A stretch of 64,000 nucleotides of DNA from Arachidicoccus ginsenosidivorans (GTDB lineage: Bacteria; Bacteroidota; Bacteroidia; Chitinophagales; Chitinophagaceae). Position 1 is the stretch's first letter; the number at the start of each line of letters is the position of its first letter. Both the position numbers and the translations under genes were made by a program. The stretch is from positions 1 to 64,000 of the forward strand of contig NZ_CP042434.1 in NCBI RefSeq assembly GCF_007971385.1, given 5' to 3'. Under the pieces are notes generated by a model, which saw only the letters and a list, made by a program, of their open reading frames with translations, was not told where the DNA came from and did no database searches. Below, piece by piece: positions 21,860 to 33,395 of the stretch.

Positions 21860-22434
21860 ATGAAAAAGAAATTGCTGTTAGGCACTACAATCGCCATGGG
21901 AGCTGTGATGATCCTTAGGTCTATGAAATACAGGCCAAAAAAGCGGAGCCTGTAAGGGACTTTGATTTGTATGACTACTTGGGTAACTGGTATGAAATTG
22001 CGCGCTTAGACTACCGCTTTGAACATAATCTGGATAACGTTATGGCCAATTACAGTGTTAATAAGGAGGGAAATGTCCGGGTCATCAATAGTGGCTTTAA
22101 TACAGTCGAGGGTCAATGGGAAGAGGTGGAAGGCATTGGTAAATTCAGAGGCGATGAACATATCGGGGCTTTAAAAGTCAGGTTCTTTGGACCCTTTTAT
22201 GAAGGTTATAACGTAATCGCCATAGATAACCATTATAACTATGCGCTGGTTGCTGGCAGGAATTTAAATTATTTATGGATTCTTTCTCGCGATAAGACTT
22301 TGCCACAACCTATTAAGGAAAAATACCTGAAGCTTTCTGAGTTGATTGGCTTTAACGTATCTAAATTGGTATGGGTGAATCATGATAAGGTGAACCCTTT
22401 AGAAAACAGAAATACCCAGACTGAAGAAGATTAA
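21860..22434 (+). CDS. Lipocalin (Blc-like), membrane-anchored (one frame break)
   Basis: Bacterial lipocalins of the Blc type bind lipids, often at the envelope. ATG at 21860 follows a strong purine-rich site (GGGAGGTGG) and opens a short hydrophobic N-terminus ('LLLGTTIAMGAVMIL'). The frame breaks in the A-run at 21937-21942. One extra A joins 'RPKKAEPVRDFDLYDYLGNW' to the lipocalin body: the GxW motif region 'LGNWYEIARLDYRFE', 'LKVRFFGPFYEGYNVIAID', 'YNYALVAGRNLNYLWILSRD'. As given, the second frame begins at 21967. About 191 residues, normal for the family. No lipobox Cys is evident, so it may be held by an uncleaved N-terminal helix. It converges with the GH2 gene, with a shared terminator between them. 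Confidence 0.85.
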
Positions 22435-22484
22435 TAGTTATTGTTACTCCCTGAATGCACTGTTTTATTGGATGATTTATGAAT

Positions 22485-22513
22485 GCGCCCTAACGCATCT
22501 TAAATTAGGGCGC
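22485..22513. terminator. Bidirectional stem-loop between convergent genes
   Basis: Perfect 9-bp inverted repeat GCGCCCTAA ... TTAGGGCGC with an 11-base loop, placed between the lipocalin stop (plus) and the GH2 stop (minus). It can terminate transcription from both sides. Confidence 0.75.
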
Positions 22514-22551
22514 GCGCTTATTTAAAACCCTTTTAATTTATTTTTAATCTT

Positions 22552-25264
22552 TTATTGCAAATTATAGGTTAAGGTAGCAGATTTGAGCCCAGTAGCGCTG
22601 GCCTTAATCACTAGCTTTCCTTTTTGGGTTGTTGCTTGAATAAGTATGGAAGCTATACCAGCCTCAGTTTGCCTTTCATTTGGACTGACAATCACGGCGG
22701 GGCCGCTGATGCTAAAATGAATCGTTTTATCAAGATCTGCTGTATTTGTATAAACGGGGTGGCCGGCGCTATCTATGAGTGTTGCCCGGACAAAGACGGC
22801 GTCAGCTCCATCTGCTTTTAGTGGCACTCCCTGATCATCCAAGGATAATTTTAAGCCTGTGGGGGTACCTGGGGTATAAATAGTTTGTGTAGCCGCTATT
22901 TTTCCTTTTGCGTAGGCAACCGCCTTAAGGCTGCCTGGCGTAAAAGGCACTGCATCAAAAGTAAAGGGCGGCGCGCTTAAATCAGCCGCATCTCCGCCAG
23001 TGAATGGGTGGCCTCCTTTTTCCAGATCTGTTCCATAAGGCCTGTCTGCTCCGCTGTCCGGTTTTCTTGTTGCAATGGCTTTGCCGTTGATGGAAAGTTG
23101 AACGGAGTCGCCATTGCTATATATAATGACTTTTCTAGTTTTTTGGGGTTATCTGTCTGATCCCTGCTTTTTGTTTTTGCCCAGTAATCCGCAATATACA
23201 CCATGGTGCTGTCTGTTTTTTGTTGGCTCTGGAAAAAATAATAGGAAAACTTGGGGATTCTATAAAGATCTGCCAGTCCCCATGATTCTACTTTATTGGT
23301 TACACCAGCCAGTCCGTCAAAAAAGCCCATGTCATATCTCCAATACACCTTGGATAGCGTAATTGATTGCGGTTATGTTCCCATTGCAAGTTCCAGGCCT
23401 GTTGTAACATCGCCTGCTGTCCATCTCCTCTTGATTTGCGGGAAGTGCTCTGGCCTCCCCCAAACTCATAGTCTCCGTATTCGCGGATAAGAAATGGATT
23501 TGCTGGATAGGTGGTATTGTTTCTGTTGCCGGGATCTCCATTCCAGTCGTCATAGGGAACATCCCACGCTGCTTTTGTAAAGTAGGAATCCCCACTGGTA
23601 TAAAAGTCGGTGCTGTCCTGCCAGGCCTTGTGGGCCACCTGGGCTTGTTTAATTCTGAAGGCGGCAGGCGGATAGGATTCATTTAAGCTGGTTTCCCATA
23701 AAAATATAGCCGGGTGATTGCGGTCTCTGTATATCATTTGCCGGATATCCCGCATGACGAGCTCCTGGAAGGTTTCAGCTTTATTAAAAAATTGCCAGCC
23801 TGGAATGCAATCTATCAGTAATATGCCCAGGCTGTCACATGCGTCATAAAAGGATGGATCCTGTGGATAATGGGCCAGTCTGAGCGCATTGATTCCGGCT
23901 TTTTTCACTAAGATGGCGTCTCTGATATTGGCATTATCTGATAGTGCGTTGCCGATCCAGGGGTAGTTCATATGCCTGTTGGAGCCGTTTATATGTATGG
24001 GGTTGCCATTAATAAGCACGCCCTTCTCTGCTGTAATGCGCAGTGTTCTAAGTCCTATATTTGTATTTTGTCCACTGATCAGCTTACCATTTTCCTTTAC
24101 AGTGGAGGTCAATGTATACAAATAGGGCTTATCCGGGCTCCATTGCCTGGGGTTGGTTACTAGCAAGGTTTGTATTATAGTAGTATCCTGACCAGGTAGC
24201 AGGCTACATGGAGGCGTAGTGGGGTTTGCCCTAAGATAGGATCTGGCAAAGGTCTGCCCGTTTAATCTTGGTCGGGACAAGCTTTGCTCCAGGCGAAAAG
24301 TCCTTGTTTTGTTATCCTGATTTTTAATATGGGTCGTGATTTTTAAAATGCCGCCATGTCCGCGTGGTGCCAGGCCTAAATAATGTGCAAATACGCCACC
24401 ACCTCCAGGTTTTTGTATTTCGTTCGCACTTGTGATATGCAAAGGATCGGTGATTTTTAGCCAGGTATCTCTGTAAATACCGGAATAGTAGATAAAATCC
24501 AGTTTCTCCACTGGTTTTCCTGGTGGCAGAATGGGATTTGCCCGGTTATCCAATTTGACAAAAATGGTATTTTCTTTGCCAAAGTTGAGTATATCAGTCA
24601 GATTTACGCTAAAGGGCAAGTAACCTCCTAAGTGTCTTTTTACAAACTGTCCATTTACCCAGATTTCTGCGATCTGCATGGCACCATCAAATTGGAGCTG
24701 AATCAGTTTGCCTTTGAGGTTGCTGGGCACTTTAAAGGTCTTTTTATAAAAAGCGTAGCCTTCTATTGGCTTTTCTATAGGTACGGGTTCTATAAAAGCG
24801 GAGTGTGGTAAGGTGACGGGGTGCCAATCAGCATGCTCTAGTTGCGTTTTAATGACTGACAACTGCTCTTTGTTTTTAATGGTGGCGGATTTTGATGTAT
24901 CCTTATATTTAATATCTACTGATTGTATATTGAACTGATCATCCCACTTACTACCGAGTCCACGCGGTTTTGCTGCCTGTGCGTCTTTTTTGTCCTGAAA
25001 ACGCATGGTCGTATACTGCCAGCCGCTGTTAAAGGATTGCAGGGCAATAGGCTTTATTTGCGCCCGGGTAGTCTGTATCAACAAAATAAGGAAAAGGGAT
25101 AGACTTGCTGTTTTTAAAAATAAAGATGAGGAGATCTTGGGCCAATGATGGTGTAATATGCCCATTCGCATCTGCAATCTTTGCATTTTGTTCAATGGAT
25201 AGTATTTTACGGCTTTTATTTTATTGGTAAGCGACATAATATAGATACTTTTTAATTTTTGCAT
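22552..25264 (-). CDS. GH2 beta-galactosidase-like glycoside hydrolase (two frame breaks)
   Basis: Secreted or periplasmic exo-glycosidase of about 905 residues. The signal ends at 'LFLILLIQTTRAQ'. The N-terminal sugar-binding sandwich has 'LPHSAFIEP' and 'GAMQIAEIWVNGQFV', then the immunoglobulin-like domain, then the TIM barrel with 'RLAHYPQDPSFYDACDSLG', the probable acid/base Glu in 'WETSLNES' and the probable nucleophile in 'LIREYGDYEF'. C-terminal beta domains follow ('TGLKLSLDDQGVPLKADGAD' type Ig fold). Two homopolymer breaks: 23319-23324 (six T on the coding strand), where one more T gives 'MTWAFFDGLAGVTNKVE', and 23017-23021, where one more A gives 'KKGGHPFTGGDAADLSAPPF'. As given, the frames are 23300-25264, 22977-23348 and 22552-22950. 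The start at 25264 leaves a long N-terminus; a later Met nearer the signal is possible. It stands alone, outside the main enzyme operon. Confidence 0.9.
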
Positions 25265-25928
25265 TTATCCTATTTAATTCCCAAGAATTTAGAATCTGGT
25301 TACTGGTTACTACTCCTTTGTTTTCAATCCTTATTCATTTTACGACCCTTTTTTGTGTTATTGCTGGATATTGATGCAAATATTTAAGCTACGTAATCAG
25401 CCTATAGGTTCCATTTTAAGGATTGACGCCTCAATATAATTATATTTTGTTATATAACGCTTTACCCGACCCTTTTATCTTGTTTATTTATATTTAAAGG
25501 CAACTTTATCACTTTACTCAACCTCGGCCCATTATTGGACTCGCGCGCGATTTGGGTATCATTTTTATCTCCCACGATCAAATTGGCAAAAATCACATAA
25601 GGTCCCGAACAAACCGCCCCTTTCAAAGAATCGGTCTTGCATTCTAAGGGCGGATGCATTTTTTTAAAGCAGTGAATGTTAAGCAGCTGCTTTCAGGTAA
25701 ACCAAAATTGGGTAAACCCTAAGCGTAAAACAAAAACACCTTACTTTACTAAGTTCACAACCAACACATTTTCAATAAAATACACATATTTAGCAGATCT
25801 AAATCTTCCATTCAAATTGAAGTAATCTTTCTTTAAATTAGCAACAGCTACCTTCTTGCCATTTATGCGTAGCTGGGGATTATACGGAAAATTTGCCTCC
25901 TAACACCTCCTCCCCTTATTTTCGTCCA
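25265..25928. other. Intergenic region, no supported gene
   Basis: About 660 bases between the divergent GH2 and orphan-family genes. An open frame at 25462-25659 (minus) has no recognisable motif and no clear start signal. The last ~45 bases before 25929 are conserved with the leader of copy 3 (before 31129); this is described under that finding. Confidence 0.5.
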
Positions 25929-27846
25929 ATGAAAAATAATAAACACAAAAACACAGCAAAGCATCGCCATGTGTCAAAAAACGCACAGGTAAAGATGAAA
26001 AATCGGGGCAAAGAAAACCCGTATGTCGCCTCCAGGCTAAGGCAATTGGAACTGCATTGTTATTACAATGATTGCGCTGAACCATTCCCGGAACTTAAAC
26101 AAGTCTGTATTGCCAGAGAGCACCCAGATGGAACGATGACCTATTTGTATTTAGGAATGCAGGATAGAATGGGTATTATTGAAAATTTCAAAACGGAAAT
26201 TAGCATTGACAGGCAGCGTTTTGATGATCTACTTCAGTATTTTAAGTTACACCCATTTAATGATGTAATGGCGCTTGAAAGGCTGATTTATGATACCAGA
26301 GCCTGCCAAGCATTCTGGATGCTTCCATTACCCAAGCAGCTTCCGATGGCTTTAGGAATGCTTAGTCATAAACAAAATAAAATTCAAAAAGCAAAGAGGC
26401 TGGCGACATTCCAGGAGGTACAGGCTAATATCGCGATTGTAGAAACAGCTATAAGAAACTCAAGGAAGATGAAGTATTACAGATGCTGTGTGACTATTTT
26501 AAAAATAACAAAAACAACGAACCTTATCATCCGACCAGTCAGGATCTTATTTTTGACAATCACAGTTTGCCTCAGGGGGTTATTGATGCGCTTATTGGTG
26601 ATCAGGGTCAACAATCTTCTGGCAATGACGCATCAGCTCAGCCCATGGATGGTTTGAGTAGTGCAGACGCTATATTAATAACCACAAACGAATTGGATGA
26701 TCCTAAAGGTCAGCCCCGAATGCAGGATGGCTCGCACGGTTCTTCTACTGGGGTTAATACCGACCCAATTGATGATTATTTAATTACAAGAAAAAAGAGT
26801 TTGATGATCAAATAAAAGAGCTGATTCCTACGGATTATCCAGATTACGACCCTAGTTATTGTAAGGATTGGAGTAGAACCGATTGGGATAATTTTGTGGA
26901 AGAGCTGGTTTGTCTGGAAAAGCTGCCAGATTTGCATAACGCTCGACTGTTTACACCTTTGCTTTATATGTTTTTCCATGGCCTCCTCCCTGAATTAGCC
27001 GCTGATTCTTTGGTTTTAGAAGAGCTCGATTTTCTAGGCACCCACCCTGCAGAAACGGGACATGAGCCTAATTTTGATCTGGGATATAAGCCTTCCATAC
27101 AAGAGGTGTTATCTATGTCGAAAATTCAACAAGATTATAGAGGTTCCAAGGACATTAAAAAACGACGTAAGCTTTGTAAGAAATTGGAAGAAGTGAATGA
27201 ACAATATCCAGAAAACCCTTATATAATGACGCTTTTGCATGATTTTTATTGGGATTTAGAAGATGGTCAAATGGCATACAGGCAGGCCTGCAGGATGTAC
27301 AATTCTTCTAAAGACAGAGAGCAGTCCGTTGTTAAATATTTTATGGAAATCTGCAAAAACAATAAAAAGCAGCTACTGGAGCAGTTTTTAAAAAAATCTG
27401 TTTTATTGGAAAAGCATCTGCCTGAAGGCATAAAGTCATACAATTTGTATAATTATCATCATTACTACCATACGCTGGCAACTTATTATGTTCGCATTGG
27501 GCATTGGTCCGAATTTACAAGACTGATGGATATTTTTATAAACCTTGATTCCACCAGAAATGACTTCGCATTATCAAAATTATGGAAGGATCTTTATGCT
27601 GCGGCTGCGGTGTTTATGTGCGTTCAGGTAAGGAATGCCCTGGAAGAAGAAGACGATGATAATGAGGTTGAGGATGAGTTTGAGGATTATGCAGATATTG
27701 AGGATTATGCAGATATTGAGGATTATGCGGGTGATGAGGATTATTCGGGTGATGATGTAGGTGTTATTGAGGGCGCACAAATACCTATGAACTTAAACAT
27801 TATCATTAATAATATATTAAATGCCGCTGATTCAATAAACAATTAA
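25929..27846 (+). CDS. Unrecognised two-domain protein, copy 2 of three local paralogs (two frame breaks)
   Basis: Same architecture as the proteins at 19510 and 31129; family unknown to me. ATG at 25929 gives 'MKNNKHKN', nearly identical to copy 3. The first domain contains 'ELKQVCIAREHPDGTMTYLY', 'GIIENFKTEISIDRQRFDDL' and 'MALERLIYDTRA...RLATFQ'. A polar linker of roughly 150 residues follows, then the second domain: 'YCKDWSRTDWDNFVEEL', 'ARLFTPLLYMFFHGLLPEL', 'EQYPENPYIMTLLHDFYWD', 'QACRMYNSSKDREQSVVKYF'. It ends with an acidic repeat tail. Breaks at 26443-26445 (AAA) and 26791-26796 (six A) are each repaired by one A, giving 'VENSYKKLKEDEVLQML' and 'ITRKKEFDDQIKELIPTD'. Coding could also begin upstream at a TTG (25893), since the translated leader is conserved with copy 3. 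No signal peptide. Confidence 0.72.
27682..27753 (+). repeat. Four 18-bp in-frame tandem repeats (acidic EDYADI-type tail)
   Basis: Four units of 18 bp, GAGGATTATGCAGATATT and variants, inside the 3' end of the copy 2 orphan gene. They encode EDYADI-EDYADI-EDYAGD-EDYSGD. The first two units are identical at DNA level, indicating recent expansion by slippage. Confidence 0.85.
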
Positions 27847-28112
27847 ATTACCCTTTTAAATTATTCCAGATATGCAAAACCCTTTTGAAAATTGCTTACA
27901 ATTTCATTACTGACGTCCCTTCAGCCCGTCTGGGGCTGATTTTATATGGATACTTCGTTATATTAGCTGATTCTTCTTGCGGTTCTCGCTTTTATCAGGT
28001 ACGACTAATATTATTATTTTTGTTCTTGTTGCATTGCACATTACTTTCTGCTGTAACCTTTAAGTTTCCTTTGCTTAAGCTAGTCTTCCAATTATATTTT
28101 TAGGCTATTTTT

Positions 28113-30829
28113 CTAAATATGTACATCTGGATTAAGGGCATATATGCCTTTGCCAACTCTTAGAAATACGGCCTTGCAATAGGGTTTGTCTCTGCGGTGA
28201 TATTCATTATTTGAAAGGATGGCATTGATATAGGTTCGTTTTTTCCGGTATTTAGGCAGAATTTCACCCGGAAATGCCGAGGTTATTTCCATAAAATCAT
28301 TCATTGAGAAACCGGGCAATGGCTGATTTTGTTCTTTTGCCTGATGATCCACCCATTTTACGCTGTAAGTGGGTTGTTTCTTTTGTACTGCCCGCATCAC
28401 GGACATTAAAAAAAAGATCATAGACTGGCCAGCAATATACAACTTTCGATCGCCTGTATCTACGGTAATCCCTACAGGTTTTACGTCTTGAAATAGCTGT
28501 TCCAAGGTGTCTGTTGTTGCCAGCTGTGGATTTTTTTGTTGTAGGTACTGGAAATAGCCGGACAAAAGGTGATCCAGGGGCAATAAGCCATTCTCGTCTA
28601 TTGCTGTCAAGGAGGCTTTTCTTTTAAGCATGGCTCTGGCAAAATCTACTTGTCCATGGTATAAAGCGAGCATTAGGCCGGTTTGTCCTTCATCTGTTTT
28701 AAAATTGGTGCCGTATTTATTGATGACGCTAAACGCGGTCTGGGTGCGGCCGGTGCGGACGTTTTTGGCAAATTCCTTTCTGACGAGTCTAAGCTCTTTC
28801 ATAAAGGCAATGGCTCTGGGGAAGTGTAAGTTGGCCAGGGCTTCTATCCAATCGAACCGCTGATGATTGCTCGCATACTGGAAAAGCTGTTTGCGCTCTT
28901 TTTTGACTTCTTGCTCTGTTTTGGTTGGATCCAGGGCCAGTTGGCAAATTTCTTCCAGTTGCTGTTGATCGAGATATTCATAGCCCAGATATTTGGCTCT
29001 GATTTGCTCCGCCTGTTCTAGTTTACCTTGATCTTCGAGTCTTCTGGCTTCTTCCAGCCATTCGTCCATGGAGGACTTTTCTTCTTTTACCTGCAGGCCG
29101 CTTTTGGTTTCTCTGAGCTGCATTAGGGTCAAAATGGGATGATCCAGCCTGGCTTCAAATAAATAGATATTTTTAATGGCGCGGGTGATAGCGACATAAA
29201 ATGAGTTGATATAGAACTTGTAGATTTCTCCTTCTTTGTCTGCTTTATTGGCGCCGCGGCTATAATGGAGCTCATTTCCGGTCAGATCTTCAGGGCTAAC
29301 GCCTTGTATGATCTCTTTGAACTGCTTGTCGTTATTTGAAACCAAATTCATTAAGATGACGTTCTCGTATTCCAGGCCTTTGGCTTCCTGGACACTAAAC
29401 ACCAAGGGTGTCTTGAAATAAGCTCTGGCGGCCTCTTTATACTTATTATCTGTTACAATAACGGCAAAACGGGTGCTGCTTTGCGTGCGTCTATTTAGTT
29501 CTTTTTTTGTTTTTTCGTCATCTGGATATAACAGGACTTCCCCTTTTTCCTGACTTATCGTATTTACCAGGTAATTGCTTTCTTTGTCGATGGAGCCAAA
29601 ACGTGCGTTTCGGATTTTTAACAGGTAATTGCTTAGGGTGACCACCTGAGCGCTGTTGCGGTAGTTAGTCTGCAGTATCTGGAGTTGTTTTGTGACATCT
29701 ACCGTCTGGTGAAAATAGGATTTGACTTTGGCCCAGGAAAATAAATTGGGATGAACAATCTGATTGCTGTCACCGGTCAGAATAAAATTACCGGGGGTGG
29801 CCAGCGATTTTAATATGCAGTTTAACTGCATATTGGTCAAATCCTGAACCTCATCTACCATTATATAATTGTAGGTTGGTTGAATCTTTGCCAGATGGTG
29901 GAAGCAAACCATATTGCTGTCATAAAGTCCACTTTCTTTGAGCCACTGGGTATATTTTATAAATAAGGGATATAACTTGCGTCTGTCCTCTATTCCAAAT
30001 ACAGATTGTTTGACACCTAGGGCCAGATATTCGGTTTGGGAGAGATAGGGGCTGTCTGTAGCGGAGCCGGTTATAACACCTTTAAACTCTTCAAATACCC
30101 TGTAGGGTTCATTTATTTTAATGGCCTGTATATGGCGATTATACCAGGGTTCAAATTGTCTGAAAGTTACTTCCTTGCCTCTTAGTTTCTCCCAGCTACC
30201 TAAATAGTCTTCCAGGGATAGAAATTCTACTTCTTGTTTATCGTTATTATAGCCATTGCCATAATAAAGTGTGCTGGCATTTTCAACCAGAAACTTGGAC
30301 TGCGATATGTAGGCCACGCTTCCGGGCAGGTTTTTAAGTTTTTCCAGTACTAAGGCGGTTTTGCCGCTACCAGCAGCACCTATGATGATCAGGGGGGCGG
30401 GTAGTTTTAGTACGGACTCCTGAAATTATCAAAGGAGAGGTATTTATTCAGCAGATGTAGTTTTCTGGTCCCTTGGTTTAGATATTTTAGCTGGATTTCT
30501 TGATCAGGCTCGGCTTTTGCCGGGTCTGTCAATGACTGGAGACTGGCCTCATCTGGGATTAAGCCGCCTCTTAGAAAGCGACTGGCTTTATAATTATGGT
30601 CTTTGATGACTTCTAATAAAAGAATATGCTTTTGTCCTTCAAAGTTGATTATTTTAAATAGCAATCTGTCCCGGATATCTAATCTGGCCCTGTAAAACCC
30701 ACTGGTGGGCATTTTTTTAACGTCTGCACTGTCAAAATCGCCTCTGGAGAGCTGATCCAGGGTTTTTGTATATGTTTTCTCTACTGATTTAATATCCAGA
30801 TCGCTATGGAATAAAATAGGCATATTCAT
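28113..30829 (-). CDS. RelE-like / SF1 (UvrD-type) helicase / ankyrin fusion protein (one frame break)
   Basis: About 906 residues if read through. ATG at 30829 opens a RelE/ParE-like segment ('MNMPILFHSDLDI', 'YRARLDIRDRLLFKIIN', 'LLLEVIKDHNYKASRFL'). The helicase carries Walker A 'IIIGAAGSGKTALVLEKL', Walker B 'YIMVDEVQDLTNMQ', 'FILTGDSNQIVHP', 'LQTNYRNSAQVVTLS', 'VQEAKGLEYENVILMNL' and 'FYVAITRAIKNIYLFEA'. The C-terminus has ankyrin-like repeats ('DEGQTGLMLALYHGQVDFAR', 'DENGLLPLDHLL'). The break is at 30423-30425 (AAA; TTT on the coding strand). One more T converts 'FDNFRSPY-stop' to 'FDNFQESVLKLPAPLIIIGA', joining the two frames directly before Walker A. As given, the Walker A frame has a stop just upstream and no ATG. 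It is a DNA or RNA motor of unknown task, sitting between copies 2 and 3 of the orphan family. Confidence 0.83.
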
Positions 30830-31128
30830 GGTGGCAAAATAAAACAAATCAAGGCAAAAACAGGCAAAAAACCTGCTAATTTAAGCTGTTGAGCAAATTA
30901 TTCTGTATATAAACCAGTTATTAATTGCGCACTGACCTTCTTTTTTTTAATGCTATGCCTTATGATTAAGTGGTTTTATGGCAAATAGAAGAGATATATC
31001 CTTCATTAGCTTAGCGGCGCGGTTTATTTGTAAAAATCAATTATATCTATATAAATGTATATTGAACCAATTTGCAGAATACGACAGAAAATTTGGACCC
31101 AAATAGCCGCTGCCCCTATTTTCGTCGC

Positions 31129-33395
31129 ATGAAAAATAATAAACACAAAAAATCGACCCAGAACTATGGATCAGCGGGCAAACCGACTTCCACTGTTCTA
31201 AAACTCACTAGGGAAGACCTATTTGAGTCCGGCATCGTAAAATGCATGCCGCCATGTACTTATTACACAGGAATTTTTCCTGACCTGCCTCATTTATTGC
31301 AGGTTTGTATTTCCAGGGGGGAACCCGAGGCAGATGGCAGCAGAAGCTTTTTACTTTGTGGTATTAACCTCCAAAAGGGGATTGTGGAAGTGGCGATGAT
31401 TGAGTTCGCACTTGAAAGGTATTTGTTTGATGGTATGCTCAAGGAATTTTCCTTAAAACCCTATGAGGACAAAATGGCTTTGGAAAGGTTGATTTATGAT
31501 GCATATGCCAGACACAAGGCTATTGACTGTAAGTTTCCGGAGGAATTTTTAGCTGGAATGCATATTATGCATTTTAGCAAAAATGAGGTTAAAAAGGCTG
31601 CCTTAATTGCAGCATTCCAACACAGGTCTCTTTCTGCAAGTATTGAGTCTGGTAGCGCTGCTAAGGATTTCCTGGAGGGTTAGATCCAAACCAGGTCTCT
31701 GTGCATACATCTGGCAACGCACTTGTTTTCTCCAACATCCCCATGCCCCAGGAGGTCGTCGACGAGTTTGTTGACAAGTATATGGAAGGTAAGATTGGGC
31801 AGGGCCAAGTGCAGAAAATGTCCAAAGAATCCTCAAAGGAGCAACATGGTAATAAAAAAAGTAAGCATAGTGAGCAACAAGCTGACAAACAAGATGGCAA
31901 ACAAGATGGCGAAATTGACAACAAACATGATGGCAAGCAAGCAATTAAGCAAAGTGATTGCAACCTGGGAGCTTCAGCGCCGAATGCCTCGCAAGAAGCT
32001 TCAAAGAATGATGCTATTGATGATTCAAAGGGTGTTTCAGAACCGGTAGCTGTGTACACACCTGAACAAACCGGTCTTATGGGTCCAGCCCAAGCGGGTA
32101 AGGGTCAAAAAGATGGCACAAACGAGGTAGAGGCTATTATTTCTGATCTGCTCGAGGAAACAATTGGCACGTCGCCGAAGGGAACCGGTAGTGAAAATAT
32201 GGAAGATCAACTTTCGACGATTGCTATGGGAGACGCAGCGGATGAAAACCAACAGGCAGCATCGTCAAAAGAGGACATGGGATATTCTGAAAGTGCATCG
32301 AGCTTTCTTAAAATGTCTGAACCAGCCCCTAACGTACAGCAGGAAGCAGAAAATATTAATGAAGATGCAATGAGCAAAGAGGCTTTTAAACCTGATATCG
32401 CATCACTCAGGCTTGGTGGCCAGCCGGTGGATGATCCTTTTGGTTTAATTAGCGCCCAACAAAGGGTGCAGGATAAGATCAATAAATTACTTGAATATAA
32501 AATCCCTGAATATACGCCTGCTTATTGTAAGGATTGGAGCAGGGAAGATTGGGCGCGTTTTTTAAACCAGGATTTTGCCATGATCGGTATTAAAATGTTG
32601 CATGACACAAAGTTGTTTACACCGCTTTTGTATTTATTAAAACATGGGCTTGCGCCCGATTTGAAAGCGGATCCTGAATTTATGGCCCAGCTGACTCATC
32701 TGAAAACACATCCAGCGCTTACCTCTGTGACGCCTAATTTTAAAGAATGCTATTTTCCTTCTCCTGATGAGGTTATGGCGCTTGCAAGGATCAAGGATCA
32801 ATTTTATGCAACAGATAATCAGTCCAGCCAGCGGCTAATATGTAAAGAACTGGAAAAGATCATTGACAAATATCCGGCTAATCCATACCTCGTTGAGCAA
32901 CTATATCATTTTTATGAATCCTTCCAGGATAGTCAGGTGGCTTTTCGGTTGGCTTGCAGATTATACAATTCATCAACAGAGCGCGAAGGGGCTGTAAGTA
33001 GGTATTTTATTGAGATTTGCAACCAAAACAAATTTAGTCTGGTGGATCAGTTTTTAAGCAAATCCATTCTTTTCGAAAGGCATCTTCCTGATACTGTAAA
33101 AGTTTATAATACACATTATTATCATCAATATTATCAGGCACTGGCTAGTCACTTTGCAAATACAAATCAGTGGCTCGAATACCTTTTTATCGTTGAAACT
33201 TTTGTAGAGATTACTGCGGCTAATAATGAGGAGGATCTCCTGGCTATTTTGTGGAATACCCAATATTTACAGGCTGCAGATTATATGAATGAATATTTGT
33301 TACTTTTGGGTAATAATTCAGCAGCTAAAAAGAGGTTAATTGACAATATATTCTGTCAATCAGAAAAAGAAAATAACCCGAACATTAACGATTAA
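31129..33395 (+). CDS. Unrecognised two-domain protein, copy 3 of three local paralogs (one frame break)
   Basis: Largest copy of the local family, about 755 residues. 'MKNNKHKK' start at 31129, first domain 'ESGIVKCMPPCTYYTG', 'LLQVCISRGEPEADGSRSF', 'MALERLIYDAYARHK...IAAFQ'. The middle section (about 260 residues) is low-complexity and rich in Lys, Gln, Asp and Glu, hence probably disordered. The second domain has 'YCKDWSREDWARFLNQDF', 'TKLFTPLLYLLKHGLAPDL', 'DKYPANPYLVEQLYHFYES', 'LACRLYNSSTEREGAVSRYF' and 'HYYHQYYQALASHFANTNQW'. The break at 31668-31670 (TTT) is repaired by one T, giving 'AAKDFPGGLDPNQVSVHTSG'. As given, the frames are 31072-31683 and 31701-33395. An upstream TTG start (31072) cannot be excluded because the leader translation is conserved with copy 2. 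Confidence 0.74.

Noticed and set aside
25462..25659. 65-codon minus-strand ORF between GH2 and orphan copy 2
   Set aside because: No recognisable motif and no continuation in other frames after testing single-base repairs around it by eye.
27885..28103. 72-codon plus-strand ORF after orphan copy 2
   Set aside because: Starts from a non-ATG codon, hydrophobic by T-rich composition, in the gap between convergent genes.
30407..30425. Programmed ribosomal frameshift before the helicase Walker A
   Set aside because: Possible, but the same one-base T-run contraction pattern occurs in many unrelated genes here, so sequence error is the simpler explanation.
31603..32252. Minus-strand and alternate-frame ORFs across the linker of orphan copy 3
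   Set aside because: The low-complexity repeat codons of the linker keep several frames open; none has a supported start or domain.
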